64,000 nt of DNA, taken from positions 62,001 to 126,000 of the forward strand of contig CALWVT010000003.1 of assembly GCA_944385055.1 (NCBI GenBank). The letters run 5' to 3'. Position 1 is the stretch's first letter, and every line of letters begins with the position of its first letter. Both the position numbers and the translations under genes were made by a program. Origin of the DNA: an uncultured Clostridia bacterium (lineage in GTDB: Bacteria > Bacillota > Clostridia > Oscillospirales > Acutalibacteraceae). This document shows positions 50,260 through 57,901 of this stretch, in pieces. Below the pieces are notes generated by a model. The model had not been told where the DNA came from. It saw only the letters and a program-made list of their open reading frames with translations, and did not search any database.

Positions 50260-50295
50260 AAAAGCGAAGGCAGTGGCTGCTGCCTTCGCTTTTTT
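50260..50295 (+). terminator. Terminator after the TauE-type gene
   Basis: AAAAGCGAAGGCAG pairs with CTGCCTTCGCTTTT (14 bp, six-base loop), then T-run. It may also serve the convergent DUF378 gene. Confidence 0.92.
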
Positions 50296-50371
50296 GTGTT
50301 TTAGAAAGCAATCGGCCCGCCGCCGGTACGGCAAAAGCGGCCTTCGTGCTTTCCAGAAAGCGGCGGGTGCG

Positions 50372-50599
50372 TCACGTTTCGTAGCGCGCGCCGTCCGGTG
50401 CCGGCCGCGGCGCGAACAGGACCCGCAGGCTCCAGAGCGCCCCAATTGCAATCAGCACGTAGAGAACCCGCGCGCCAATCGCGGTGCTGCCGCCGAAAAT
50501 CCAGGCGACGAGGTCGAATTGGAACAGCCCCACAAGCCCCCAGTTGATGCCGCCGATGATGATGAGCAGCAGCGCGATGCGGTCCAAGACATTCCACAT
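50372..50599 (-). CDS. DUF378 family small membrane protein
   Basis: 75 residues with two membrane helices. The first is followed by the signature GGINWGLVGLFQFDLVAWIFGG, which defines DUF378. A short Pro/Arg-rich end (LFAPRPAPDGARYET) follows helix 2. Function unknown; such proteins are widespread in firmicutes and sometimes stress-induced. ATG at 50599 follows AGGAGGAA by 5-6 bases. Longer in-frame extensions upstream lack a site. Confidence 0.88.
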   Translation of the reverse strand: MWNVLDRIALLLIIIGGINWGLVGLFQFDLVAWIFGGSTAIGARVLYVLIAIGALWSLRVLFAPRPAPDGARYET

Positions 50600-50775
50600 A
50601 AAAATTCCTCCTTTTCGGCCGGGCGGCGAAAAACACCGGCCGGTTTTCCGCCTGTACGGAAAGCCGCCGGCCCGATTCGTCTGCCCGTCCTGTGTCTGGC
50701 ACATGCCTAGTATGCCCTGCCGTACAAATTTCTTTCGTTTCAAACAGAAAATAGACGGCACAATGCGAAAAAGTA

Positions 50776-50784
50776 TGGTATAAT
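50776..50784 (+). promoter_or_regulatory. Extended -10 promoter of proB-proA
   Basis: Perfect TATAAT (50779-50784) with TG one base upstream; no good -35. About 70 bases before proB. Confidence 0.55.
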
Positions 50785-50854
50785 GGGGGCATCGCCGGGC
50801 AGGGGCCGGCACAGCGCGCGGAAAACGCGCAAACGGAAGGGGGCATTTCGCTAA

Positions 50855-51643
50855 ATGGAGCATGGAAAACGTGTGGTCTTGAAAGTGGGCACGAGCAGCC
50901 TGACCTATGAGAGCGGCCGGCCGAACCTGCACCGCATCGAGCACTTGTGCAGGGTGCTGTGCGACCTTTTGAATGCGGGCTTCGAATGCGTGCTCGTGTC
51001 GAGCGGCGCGATGGGCGTCGGGCGCGGGAAACTCGGCATTTCCAAAAATCCGGACGATGTACCGGCGCGCCAGGCAATCGCCGCAGTGGGCCAGTGTGAG
51101 TTGATGTTTTTGTACGACAAGTTCTGCGGGGAATACGGCCGCACGGTCGCGCAGGTGCTTTTGACGCGCGACGTGACGGAAAACCCGGTTACGAAGGCGA
51201 ATACGGAGAATACGTTTGGCGCGCTGCTCTCGATGGGCATTTTGCCGGTCGTCAACGAAAACGACTCCGTTGCGACCGAGGAGCTTGCCGGCAAGAAATT
51301 CGGCGACAACGATACGCTTTCAGCAATTGTCGCGCTGCTCGTCGGGGCGGACTTGCTCGTGATTTTGACGGACACGGACGGCCTGTACGACAAAAACCCG
51401 CGCGAATACCCGGACGCCAAACGCATCGCGCGCGTCGATGCGGTGACGCCCCAGATCTGTGCGCTGGCGGGCCCGGCCGGCTCTGCGCGCGGCACGGGCG
51501 GCATGGCGACGAAGGTGCAGGCGGCCGCGCGCGTGACGCAGGCCGGCATCCCGTGCGTCGTGATGAGCGGCGAGGACCCGGAAACGGTCTGGGCGCTGCT
51601 CCATGGCGAGGCCCAGGGCACTTATTTTGCGGCGCAAACGTGA
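50855..51643 (+). CDS. proB: Glutamate 5-kinase, short form without PUA domain
   Basis: 262-residue amino-acid kinase catalysing the first step of proline synthesis (glutamate to glutamyl-5-phosphate). The kinase domain is complete: RVVLKVGTSSL, LVSSGAMGVGRGKLG, GILPVVNENDSV, FGDNDTLSA, LTDTDGLYDKNP, ARGTGGMATKVQAA. The C-terminal PUA domain of the 367-residue E. coli type is absent, as in several firmicutes. ATG at 50855 follows GAAGGGGG. It is 126 bases upstream of proA. Confidence 0.95.
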   Translation: MEHGKRVVLKVGTSSLTYESGRPNLHRIEHLCRVLCDLLNAGFECVLVSSGAMGVGRGKLGISKNPDDVPARQAIAAVGQCELMFLYDKFCGEYGRTVAQVLLTRDVTENPVTKANTENTFGALLSMGILPVVNENDSVATEELAGKKFGDNDTLSAIVALLVGADLLVILTDTDGLYDKNPREYPDAKRIARVDAVTPQICALAGPAGSARGTGGMATKVQAAARVTQAGIPCVVMSGEDPETVWALLHGEAQGTYFAAQT

Positions 51644-51769
51644 AAACATACCGGAAAGGCCGTTTCCAAACGGCCCGCGCTGTCACAGAAACGGTGTTTT
51701 TCCAATATCTTATCTATAAATCAAGTCTATAAATCAAAAAATGAAACCGCCACGGAAGGGGAGGTCCAG

Positions 51770-53011
51770 ATGACACTCAGGGAAATGGGAGCGGCTGCCC
51801 GCAAGGCGGCCGCGGTCCTCGCAAATGCAGGCGCCCAAAAAGACGAGGCGCTTTTGCGCATCGCCGCTGCGCTCGAAGCCGGGCAGGAAGCACTCCTTGC
51901 CGCGAATGCGGAAGACCTGCGCGCTGCCGAAAAAAACGGCATGCGCGCCTCGCTGCTCGACCGGCTGCGCCTGACGCCCGCGCGCATCGCCGGCATGGCC
52001 CAGGGCGTGCGGGAAGTCGCCGCGCAGAAAGACCCGATCGGCGAAGTGATCGAGGGCAGTGTGCGGCCGAATGGGCTTCTTGTCCGCCGTGTGCGCGTGC
52101 CGCTGGGCGTCGTCGGCATCATCTTTGAGGCGCGGCCGAACGTCACGTCGGATGCGGCGGCGCTGTGCCTGAAGGCTGGCAACGCGGTCCTGCTGCGCGG
52201 CGGCAAGGAGGCCATCCATTCGAATGCGGCGTGTGTCGCGCTGATGCAGGACGCCGTGGAGGCGGCGGGGCTGCCGCGCGAGAGCGTCCAGCTGTGCATG
52301 GATACGAGCCGCGCTTCCGCGGAGGAAATGATGCAGATGACCGGGGTGCTGGATGTGCTGATCCCGCGCGGCGGGAAGGGCTTGATCCAATCGGTCGTCG
52401 AAAACGCGCGTGTGCCGGTCATCCAGACGGGCGCGGGGAATTGCCATTTATATGTCGACGAGAGCGCCGACCTCCCTATGGCGGCCGAGATCTTATACAA
52501 TGCGAAGGTCAGCCGCCCGAGCGTCTGCAACGCCGTTGAAACGGTCCTGGTCCACGAGGCGGTCGCCGAACGGGCGCTGCCGGTCCTCAAGAAGAGGCTC
52601 GATGAACACGGCGTCGAATGGCGCGGCTGTGAACGCACGCGTGCCATTTTGGGCGAGAATGTCCGCCCCGCGACAGAGGAGGACTGGGAGACCGAATACG
52701 GCGACTATATCCTCGCGTGCAAAGTCGTCGAAAGCTTCGACGCGGCGCTTTCCCATATTGCCCGTTACAGCACCGGCCACAGCGAGTGCATCGTCACACA
52801 GGATTATACGCGCGCGCAGCTCTTTTTGCAGCGTGTCGACAGCGCCGCCGTGTACGTCAATGCCTCCACGCGCTTTACGGACGGCGGCATGCTCGGCCTC
52901 GGCGCCGAAATCGGCATCAGCACGCAAAAACTGCACGCCCGCGGTCCCATGGGCGTGCAGCAGCTCACGAGCAGCAAGTTTTTGATCCTCGGCAGCGGCC
53001 AGGTCCGCTGA
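51770..53011 (+). CDS. proA: Gamma-glutamyl phosphate reductase
   Basis: 413-residue aldehyde-dehydrogenase-fold enzyme, second step of proline synthesis using NADPH. Signatures: RVRVPLGVVGIIFEARPNVTSDAA, LRGGKEAIHSN, VLIPRGGKGLI, the catalytic cysteine in SRPSVCNAVETVLVH, and FTDGGMLGLGAEIGISTQKLHARGPMG. ATG at 51770 follows AAGGGGAGG. Just upstream the 11-mer CTATAAATCAA is repeated in tandem (51714 and 51727). Convergent with the small-gene trio, with only 4 bases between stops. Confidence 0.96.
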   Translation: MTLREMGAAARKAAAVLANAGAQKDEALLRIAAALEAGQEALLAANAEDLRAAEKNGMRASLLDRLRLTPARIAGMAQGVREVAAQKDPIGEVIEGSVRPNGLLVRRVRVPLGVVGIIFEARPNVTSDAAALCLKAGNAVLLRGGKEAIHSNAACVALMQDAVEAAGLPRESVQLCMDTSRASAEEMMQMTGVLDVLIPRGGKGLIQSVVENARVPVIQTGAGNCHLYVDESADLPMAAEILYNAKVSRPSVCNAVETVLVHEAVAERALPVLKKRLDEHGVEWRGCERTRAILGENVRPATEEDWETEYGDYILACKVVESFDAALSHIARYSTGHSECIVTQDYTRAQLFLQRVDSAAVYVNASTRFTDGGMLGLGAEIGISTQKLHARGPMGVQQLTSSKFLILGSGQVR

Positions 53012-53015
53012 CCCC

Positions 53016-53396
53016 TTACAGCAGCAGATAGAACAGGGCAAGCAGCGTACCGGGCTCCGTATCGGGCTCTTCCAAAAGCAGCAGCAAAAGCCCCAAAAGC
53101 AGATTGCGCTCCCGGTCCGCAAACAGCGTCTCGAAAAAAGACGGCGCCGGCCCGTTCTGCTTCTGTGTACTGGGTGCGGGCGCAGGCTTTGCGGCAGGCG
53201 GCGCGGGCGCGGGTGCAGATGTGGGCGGCTGGGCCGGCTGCGGCGGCTTTGGCTGCGGCGCTTGGGCCGGCTGCGGGGGCGCCGCGCTGGAAAAGGTGCT
53301 GCCCGAATAGCCCGGCGGCGGCACCTGGGCGCGCTTGTGCATTTCCTGGGCGCGGCGTGCGGCGTCGCGGCGCATGGCTTCGACGGCATCCGGCAA
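53016..53396 (-). CDS. Small Pro/Ala-rich protein of unknown function (trio gene 3)
   Basis: 126 residues. A charged N-terminal helix (AMRRDAARRAQEMHKRAQ) leads into a long Pro/Ala/Gln low-complexity linker (about 30-75) and a short C-terminal part: PSFFETLFADRERNLLLGLLLLLLEEPDTEPGTLLALFYLLL, with two Leu-rich amphipathic segments. TTG at 53396 follows AAGGAGGGG by 6-8 bases. No family recognised. Last gene of a three-gene minus-strand unit whose products share short Leu-rich modules. Confidence 0.55.
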   Translation of the reverse strand: MPDAVEAMRRDAARRAQEMHKRAQVPPPGYSGSTFSSAAPPQPAQAPQPKPPQPAQPPTSAPAPAPPAAKPAPAPSTQKQNGPAPSFFETLFADRERNLLLGLLLLLLEEPDTEPGTLLALFYLLL

Positions 53397-53445
53397 AACA
53401 ATCCCCTCCTTTCCGTCAGGCGCGCAGGCCCTTTTTATACGGCCG

Positions 53446-53793
53446 TCAAAGCCCTTCAAGGAGGCCTGCGTTTCTTAAAAGCGGCAGCATGCGCAGAAGG
53501 CCGAGCAGTTTAAGCGCTTCGTCGAGCTTCTTTTGCCGTGCCTTCCCCAACAGCGGGCGCAGCGCGTGCAGAAAGCGCGTGGTGTCGTCTTCCTGCCGTG
53601 CGGCGGAGAGCAGCGGCCCGAGCCGCCTGAGCGTGGGCAGGAAGCTGGTGTCGTCCGAAGGGACGGGCGGCGGCGCGGCCGGCTTTTGCGGCGGTTCCCC
53701 GCTGCCGCCCAGCGACTGCAAAAGCCCCTGCACCTGCGCCATCGTTTTCGGGTCTTTTAAAAGCCCCTGTAAGGTCTGCGAAAGGTCATCCAT
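53446..53793 (-). CDS. Small helical protein of unknown function (trio gene 2)
   Basis: 115 residues. The N-terminal helix LSQTLQGLLKDPKTMAQVQGLLQSLGG resembles a degenerate repeat of the first trio protein's ALLQNESEVQKILRTPQAQALFQKL, then a Pro-rich linker and a C-terminal helical domain (HALRPLLGKARQKKLDEALKLLGLLRMLPLLRNAGLLEGL). ATG at 53793 overlaps the upstream stop by 8 bases and follows AGGAG. No named family recognised; I infer a cytosolic scaffold-type protein. Confidence 0.6.
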   Translation of the reverse strand: MDDLSQTLQGLLKDPKTMAQVQGLLQSLGGSGEPPQKPAAPPPVPSDDTSFLPTLRRLGPLLSAARQEDDTTRFLHALRPLLGKARQKKLDEALKLLGLLRMLPLLRNAGLLEGL

Positions 53794-53980
53794 CGCGCTG
53801 CTCCTGCTGGAGTTTTTGGAACAGCGCCTGGGCCTGCGGCGTGCGGAGGATCTTTTGCACTTCGCTTTCGTTTTGCAAGAGCGCCTCTACCCGGGCGCGG
53901 TCTTCGGGCGAGAGCTTTTGCCAGAGGTCCTGCGCTTTGGCCTTCCATGGTTCTTGCCCATTTGCTTTCCGATTTGACAT
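53786..53980 (-). CDS. Small helical protein of unknown function (trio gene 1)
   Basis: 64 residues, highly charged and helical: WKAKAQDLWQKLSPEDRARVEALLQNESEVQKILRTPQAQALFQKL. The start has AAAGGAGGG 7 bases upstream. It opens the trio and is divergent from the phosphoesterase gene at 54064. Function unknown; I infer a link to envelope or sporulation biology only from the small size and clustering, which is weak. Confidence 0.6.
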   Translation of the reverse strand: MSNRKANGQEPWKAKAQDLWQKLSPEDRARVEALLQNESEVQKILRTPQAQALFQKLQQEQRDG

Positions 53981-54063
53981 GGCGGGTCCCTCCTTTGGAT
54001 TCGCGTTTTCATCTTATGCAGACTCCCTTTGGGATATTCCGCGGAAAAGAGGAGATGGATTTC

Positions 54064-54531
54064 ATGCGGATTTTGGTAGTATCAGATACACACGGTGATT
54101 ACGGCGCACTGCAACGCGCCATCCTGGCGCAGCCGCACGCAGAGGTCGTCATCCATCTGGGGGATGGCGCCGAAGAGGCCGAGCGGGCCCAGGCGGCGTT
54201 CCCGGAAAAGCGTTTTTTGCGCCTGCGCGGCAACTGCGATTGGGGCTCTAAGCTCCCAGCGTTTCTCGTAGAGGAATTTTCCGGCAAACGCTTTTACTGC
54301 ACGCACGGTGCGGCCGAGGAAGTGAAGTTCGGCCTTTACGAGGCCGAGCGCCGCGCGCGGGAATATAAGGCAAATGTTTTGCTCTTTGGCCACACGCACA
54401 CGCCGCTTTGCGAATACGACGACGGGCTCTACCTTTTGAACCCCGGTTCCCTGCACGGCTTCGGCGCGACGTATGGCTTTGTCGATGTCACGAAAGCTGG
54501 TATTGTGACACAAATTGTGAAGCTTTCGTGA
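54064..54531 (+). CDS. YfcE/MJ0936-type metallophosphoesterase
   Basis: 155-residue calcineurin-like phosphoesterase. Metal-site motifs in order: VVSDTHGDYGALQ, HLGDGAEE, RGNCDWGS, CTHGAAEE, GHTHTPLCEY and the terminal NPGSL. Family members hydrolyse phosphodiesters with Mn2+ and substrate is undefined. Two adjacent ATGs (54055, 54064) are possible; 54064 is preferred because AGAGGAG lies at proper distance and the family begins MRILVVSD. Confidence 0.92.
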   Translation: MRILVVSDTHGDYGALQRAILAQPHAEVVIHLGDGAEEAERAQAAFPEKRFLRLRGNCDWGSKLPAFLVEEFSGKRFYCTHGAAEEVKFGLYEAERRAREYKANVLLFGHTHTPLCEYDDGLYLLNPGSLHGFGATYGFVDVTKAGIVTQIVKLS

Positions 54532-54560
54532 TTGACTTTTGTCCTTTTCCATGCTACTCT
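54532..54560 (+). promoter_or_regulatory. Promoter of the phosphoglucomutase gene
   Basis: TTGACT (54532-54537), 17 bases, TACTCT (54555-54560) with extended TG. The first base overlaps the end of the phosphoesterase gene. Confidence 0.5.
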
Positions 54561-54623
54561 TTACAGTGGGGGCAGAAGCGTTTTCCTGCCCAAACGATCA
54601 GAGAATGATGGGAGGACATCAAT

Positions 54624-56333
54624 ATGACGGAATATCAGAGATGGTGCAGCCAGAAGCTTGAGGACCCCGACCTCACAGCGGAACTGCAGGAAATTGCCGG
54701 AAACGAAGAGGAGATCAACGACCGCTTTTACCGCAGCCTGGCCTTTGGCACCGCGGGCTTGCGCGGGGTTTTGGGTGTCGGCACGAACCGCATGAACATC
54801 TATACGGTCGGCCAGGCAACGCAGGGCCTTGCGAATTATTTGAATGCCCACGTCACCGGCCGCCGTCCGAGCGTTGCCATCGCGTACGACAGCCGCATCA
54901 AGTCTGACGTCTTTTCGAAGGAGAGCGCCTGCGTGCTCGCGGCAAACGGCATCACGGCGTACCTGTATCCGTGGCTGTCCCCGACGCCGACGTTGTCCTT
55001 TGCCGTGCGGTATCTCCACACGGATGCGGGCATCAACGTCACCGCGAGCCACAACCCGGCAAAATACAACGGCTATAAGGTTTATGGCAGCGACGGCTGC
55101 CAGATCACCGCGCAGATGGCCGACGATGTCCAGCGCGAGATCGACCACACCGACCTCTTTGCGGATATCCGCAAGATGGACTACGACGAGGCCGTCAAAG
55201 AGGGCCTGATTGTGACAATCCCCGACGAGGTCCAGGATGCCTTTTTGGACGCCGTCTACGCGCAGCGCATTCTCAACGAGCCGTGCGATAACCTCCATGT
55301 CGTCTACACGCCGTTAAACGGCACGGGCCGCGTTTGCTGCACGCGCATCATGGAGCGCTTAGGCGTCGCGAAAGTCGATGTCGTGCCCGAGCAGGAGTGG
55401 CCGGACGGCAACTTCCCGACGTGCCCGTTCCCGAACCCGGAAATTAAAGAAGCGCTGCAAAAGGGCCTGGAGCTGTGCGAAAAGACCGGCGCGGATTTGC
55501 TGATCGCGACGGACCCCGACTGCGACCGCTGCGGCATCGCCGTGCGCGCGGGCGACGGGTTCCGGCTCATGAGCGGCAACGAGGTCGGCGTGCTGCTGTT
55601 AAACTTCATTGCCGGCGCGAAGCTCGAACAGGGCCGTTTGCCGAAAAACCCCGTGGCCGTCACGACGATCGTCAGCACGGATATGGTCGACCCTGTGGCC
55701 GAACACTACGGCATCGAGATGCACCGCGTGTTGACGGGCTTTAAGTACATCGGCGACCAGATTGCTATGCTCGAAGAAAAGGGCGAGGAAGACCGCTTCC
55801 TGCTCGGTTTTGAGGAAAGCTATGGCTACCTTTCGGGCGGCTACGTGCGCGACAAGGACGCCGTCGACGCGACGATGCTCATCTGCGAGATGGCCAGCTG
55901 GTATAAGAAAAAGGGCATGAGCCTGTACGACGCGATTGAAGACCTGTATAAGACGTACGGTTACTATAAAAACGGCCTGTTAAACTTCGGCTTTGAGGGC
56001 GAAGACGGCATGATGAAGATGCAGAAGATCATGGATTCGCTGCGCGAAAACGCGCCGGCGTCGATTGCGGAAATTCCGGTCGTCGGCTGGAGCGATTATG
56101 AGAAGAGCGTGCGCTCGGATGCCGGCAACGAGAGCCCGATCGACCTGCCGAAATCGAACGTGCTCGAGTATCGCTTGGAGAATGGCTGCAAGGTCATCGT
56201 GCGTCCGTCCGGCACGGAGCCGAAGATCAAGATTTACCTCTCCGCAAAGGGCAAGGACGAGGCCGAAAGCGACGCGCTGATCACCGCGCTGGAGGAAGCC
56301 GGCAAGGCGCTGATTTCGGAGCGTCAGGCGTAA
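54624..56333 (+). CDS. pgcA: Phosphoglucomutase / phosphomannomutase
   Basis: 569-residue alpha-D-phosphohexomutase. The four domain landmarks are visible: GTAGLRG near residue 43, phosphoserine loop TASHNPAKYNGYK (serine near 144), Mg-binding ATDPDCDRCG near 294, sugar-binding GFEESYGYL near 389, and phosphate-binding RPSGTEPKIK near 530. It interconverts glucose-1-P and glucose-6-P, joining glycogen phosphorylase (31 kb) to glycolysis. ATG at 54624 follows GGGAGGA. Length is normal for the firmicute long form. Confidence 0.96.
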   Translation: MTEYQRWCSQKLEDPDLTAELQEIAGNEEEINDRFYRSLAFGTAGLRGVLGVGTNRMNIYTVGQATQGLANYLNAHVTGRRPSVAIAYDSRIKSDVFSKESACVLAANGITAYLYPWLSPTPTLSFAVRYLHTDAGINVTASHNPAKYNGYKVYGSDGCQITAQMADDVQREIDHTDLFADIRKMDYDEAVKEGLIVTIPDEVQDAFLDAVYAQRILNEPCDNLHVVYTPLNGTGRVCCTRIMERLGVAKVDVVPEQEWPDGNFPTCPFPNPEIKEALQKGLELCEKTGADLLIATDPDCDRCGIAVRAGDGFRLMSGNEVGVLLLNFIAGAKLEQGRLPKNPVAVTTIVSTDMVDPVAEHYGIEMHRVLTGFKYIGDQIAMLEEKGEEDRFLLGFEESYGYLSGGYVRDKDAVDATMLICEMASWYKKKGMSLYDAIEDLYKTYGYYKNGLLNFGFEGEDGMMKMQKIMDSLRENAPASIAEIPVVGWSDYEKSVRSDAGNESPIDLPKSNVLEYRLENGCKVIVRPSGTEPKIKIYLSAKGKDEAESDALITALEEAGKALISERQA

Positions 56334-56375
56334 GCATGTCAATGGCACACGGAATGAAATAGAGCAAGGGTATAG

Positions 56376-56418
56376 AAAAAGCGGGGGAAGCCTTTTTGAC
56401 GGGGCTTCCCTCGCTTTG
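56376..56418 (-). terminator. Terminator between pgcA and the Cys-rich gene
   Basis: A 15-bp stem (AAAGCGGGGGAAGCC / GGCTTCCCTCGCTTT, one mismatch, 9-base loop). The minus strand ends in TTTTTC; the plus strand lacks a clean T-run, so it may also end pgcA only weakly. Confidence 0.75.
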
Positions 56419-56429
56419 TGTTTCCGGTT

Positions 56430-57284
56430 TTAAAAATACTTCCATCCATATTTCTCAAAAAGCCGCCGGCTTTCCGCTTCGGCTTCTTCGGGAAGCGGCG
56501 TATAAGCACGGATCGTTTTCGTCTGGAGGTCTACATCAGCGACAACCTTGTCCATACCGAGATAAAGATGGCCGTTGGAGATAAGGAGTTCGTTCCCGGA
56601 GTGAAAGAAATACGGAAGGGTTTCTTTCAGCAGAAACCAACCGTTCGAGATTTCAAAAAGATAGGAAACGTCTTCTGCGCCTTTGGAAGCGTCGTACCAG
56701 TGTTCCCGATGGCGGCCGGAAACGAGCAGGAACGCCGTGTCCTTACGGATATGCAGGCCGCGGAAGGCGACGGAATCGCGCGAGCAGGGATGCGGCCACT
56801 CCTCGCCGTAGAGCAACACCGGCTCGAGCGTGTCGGAAAACATATAAATGGCGGTATTGGCCGTGACGAAATGCGTAAGCGAATCGACCGCATAGATGCG
56901 GCCGTCAAATTCAAAGACCTTTACAAAATTTCCACGGACGGCTTTCCGCTTCGGCGTGAGGAGTTTACCGCCAAATTCCCCGTTATTGTAGGAGAGAAAC
57001 GTCCCCTTAGACGTCTGAAATGCCTCTTCCTCTTTGCGGCATCCGGGACCGTTTGGGCAAAGGCGGCACCAAATTTCCCCGTCTTCCCGCAGAGCAATTT
57101 CCAGAAATTCAGGAATCCAAAGCAAGACGGCATCCCGGTCCCCGCATTCCATGCAGCCTTCCTTTTTGAGCCCATGCTTCTCCACGAATTCCGGGGAATA
57201 AAAGCCGCCCGAAAACGAGAGCGGCGCCTTTCGCAGTTTCGAAAGGGGCGTCCAAGTTTCTTGTCTCTTTGTGTTTTTTCCCAT
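56430..57284 (-). CDS. Unidentified cytosolic protein with Cys-pair motifs
   Basis: 284 residues, no signal peptide. Near the N-terminus are cysteines GCMECGD (about 44-47) and WCRLCPNGPGCRK (about 73-82), a possible zinc or cluster site. The rest reads as repeated beta-strand blocks (FLSYNNGEFGGKLL, VFEFDGRIYAVDS, LFEISNGWFLLKE, LLISNGHLYLGMDKVVADVD), suggesting a beta-propeller-like domain. Family not recognised. AAAGGGATTCC precedes the start at 57284. It lies 2 bases after the protease relic and on the same strand. Confidence 0.6.
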   Translation of the reverse strand: MGKNTKRQETWTPLSKLRKAPLSFSGGFYSPEFVEKHGLKKEGCMECGDRDAVLLWIPEFLEIALREDGEIWCRLCPNGPGCRKEEEAFQTSKGTFLSYNNGEFGGKLLTPKRKAVRGNFVKVFEFDGRIYAVDSLTHFVTANTAIYMFSDTLEPVLLYGEEWPHPCSRDSVAFRGLHIRKDTAFLLVSGRHREHWYDASKGAEDVSYLFEISNGWFLLKETLPYFFHSGNELLISNGHLYLGMDKVVADVDLQTKTIRAYTPLPEEAEAESRRLFEKYGWKYF

Positions 57285-57286
57285 TC

Positions 57287-57901
57287 TCAGGAATCCCTTT
57301 CAACCGCCGCCTGCAGCGCCCGCATAATCTCTTGTTCCGTGCAGTCGCACAATTGCCGCGCATCGAGTGCTGCGGACAGATTTCGTGTAAGGACGGCGCC
57401 TAAAAAATATCCAATATCCGAATGGCCGCGATAGCTGCACCAGTCGCCGAAAAAGTCCTGTACGGATTCCCCGGCCTTGCACCGGCGCCAGAACTCCCGA
57501 AACAGCTCTCCTTCGTTTTCCCGGCACCACGAAAGCCAGCCGTCCCGGTTTTGATGAAAGAAATCGGGGCCGCCTGCGAGTTCCTGCTCGAAAAACATCG
57601 CGGCGCCCTCCGTGTAAAGCTGCCACAAAGCGGCGCGGTCTCCTCAAACGACGGCGCCTTTCGGCATTGGAACTGCCACAGATGCCCGAGCTCGTGGTAG
57701 AGAAGCCCGCACATCGCCGTTTTGCCCGTCCAGTTTAACTCGACGATTTTCTCGGCGCCGAGCAGTACGGCCGGCCGCCCGTCGAGGTCCGTCGCCCAGC
57801 CGGCGCCGCTGCAAAGTCCGAGATAAAACAGGATGTCCGCGTCGAGGCCGATTTCAAAACGTGCGCAGGATCTCCGCATAGGAATCAAGAACGCGCAGCA
57901 T
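57287..57901 (-). pseudogene. Frameshifted HELGH-type metalloprotease relic
   Basis: Three consecutive minus-strand frames read as one protein. MLRVLDSYAEILRTF (from ATG 57901, ribosome-binding site AAGAGGGG) ends at a stop; EIGLDADILFYLGLCSG...LLYHELGHLWQF continues in a second frame; ALWQLYTEGAAMFFEQELAGG to the end runs in a third. The breaks fall at a run of four T (about 57858) and near 57630. HELGH is the zinc site of gluzincin-like metallopeptidases. Reassembled length is about 200 residues. The start lies inside the 3' end of the methyltransferase gene. Either a decaying gene or two sequencing errors. Confidence 0.7.

Noticed and set aside
53165-53977. 270-codon plus-strand frame over the small-gene trio
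   Set aside because: Low-complexity Arg/Ala/Pro translation without a ribosome-binding site; the minus-strand genes have proper sites and overlaps.
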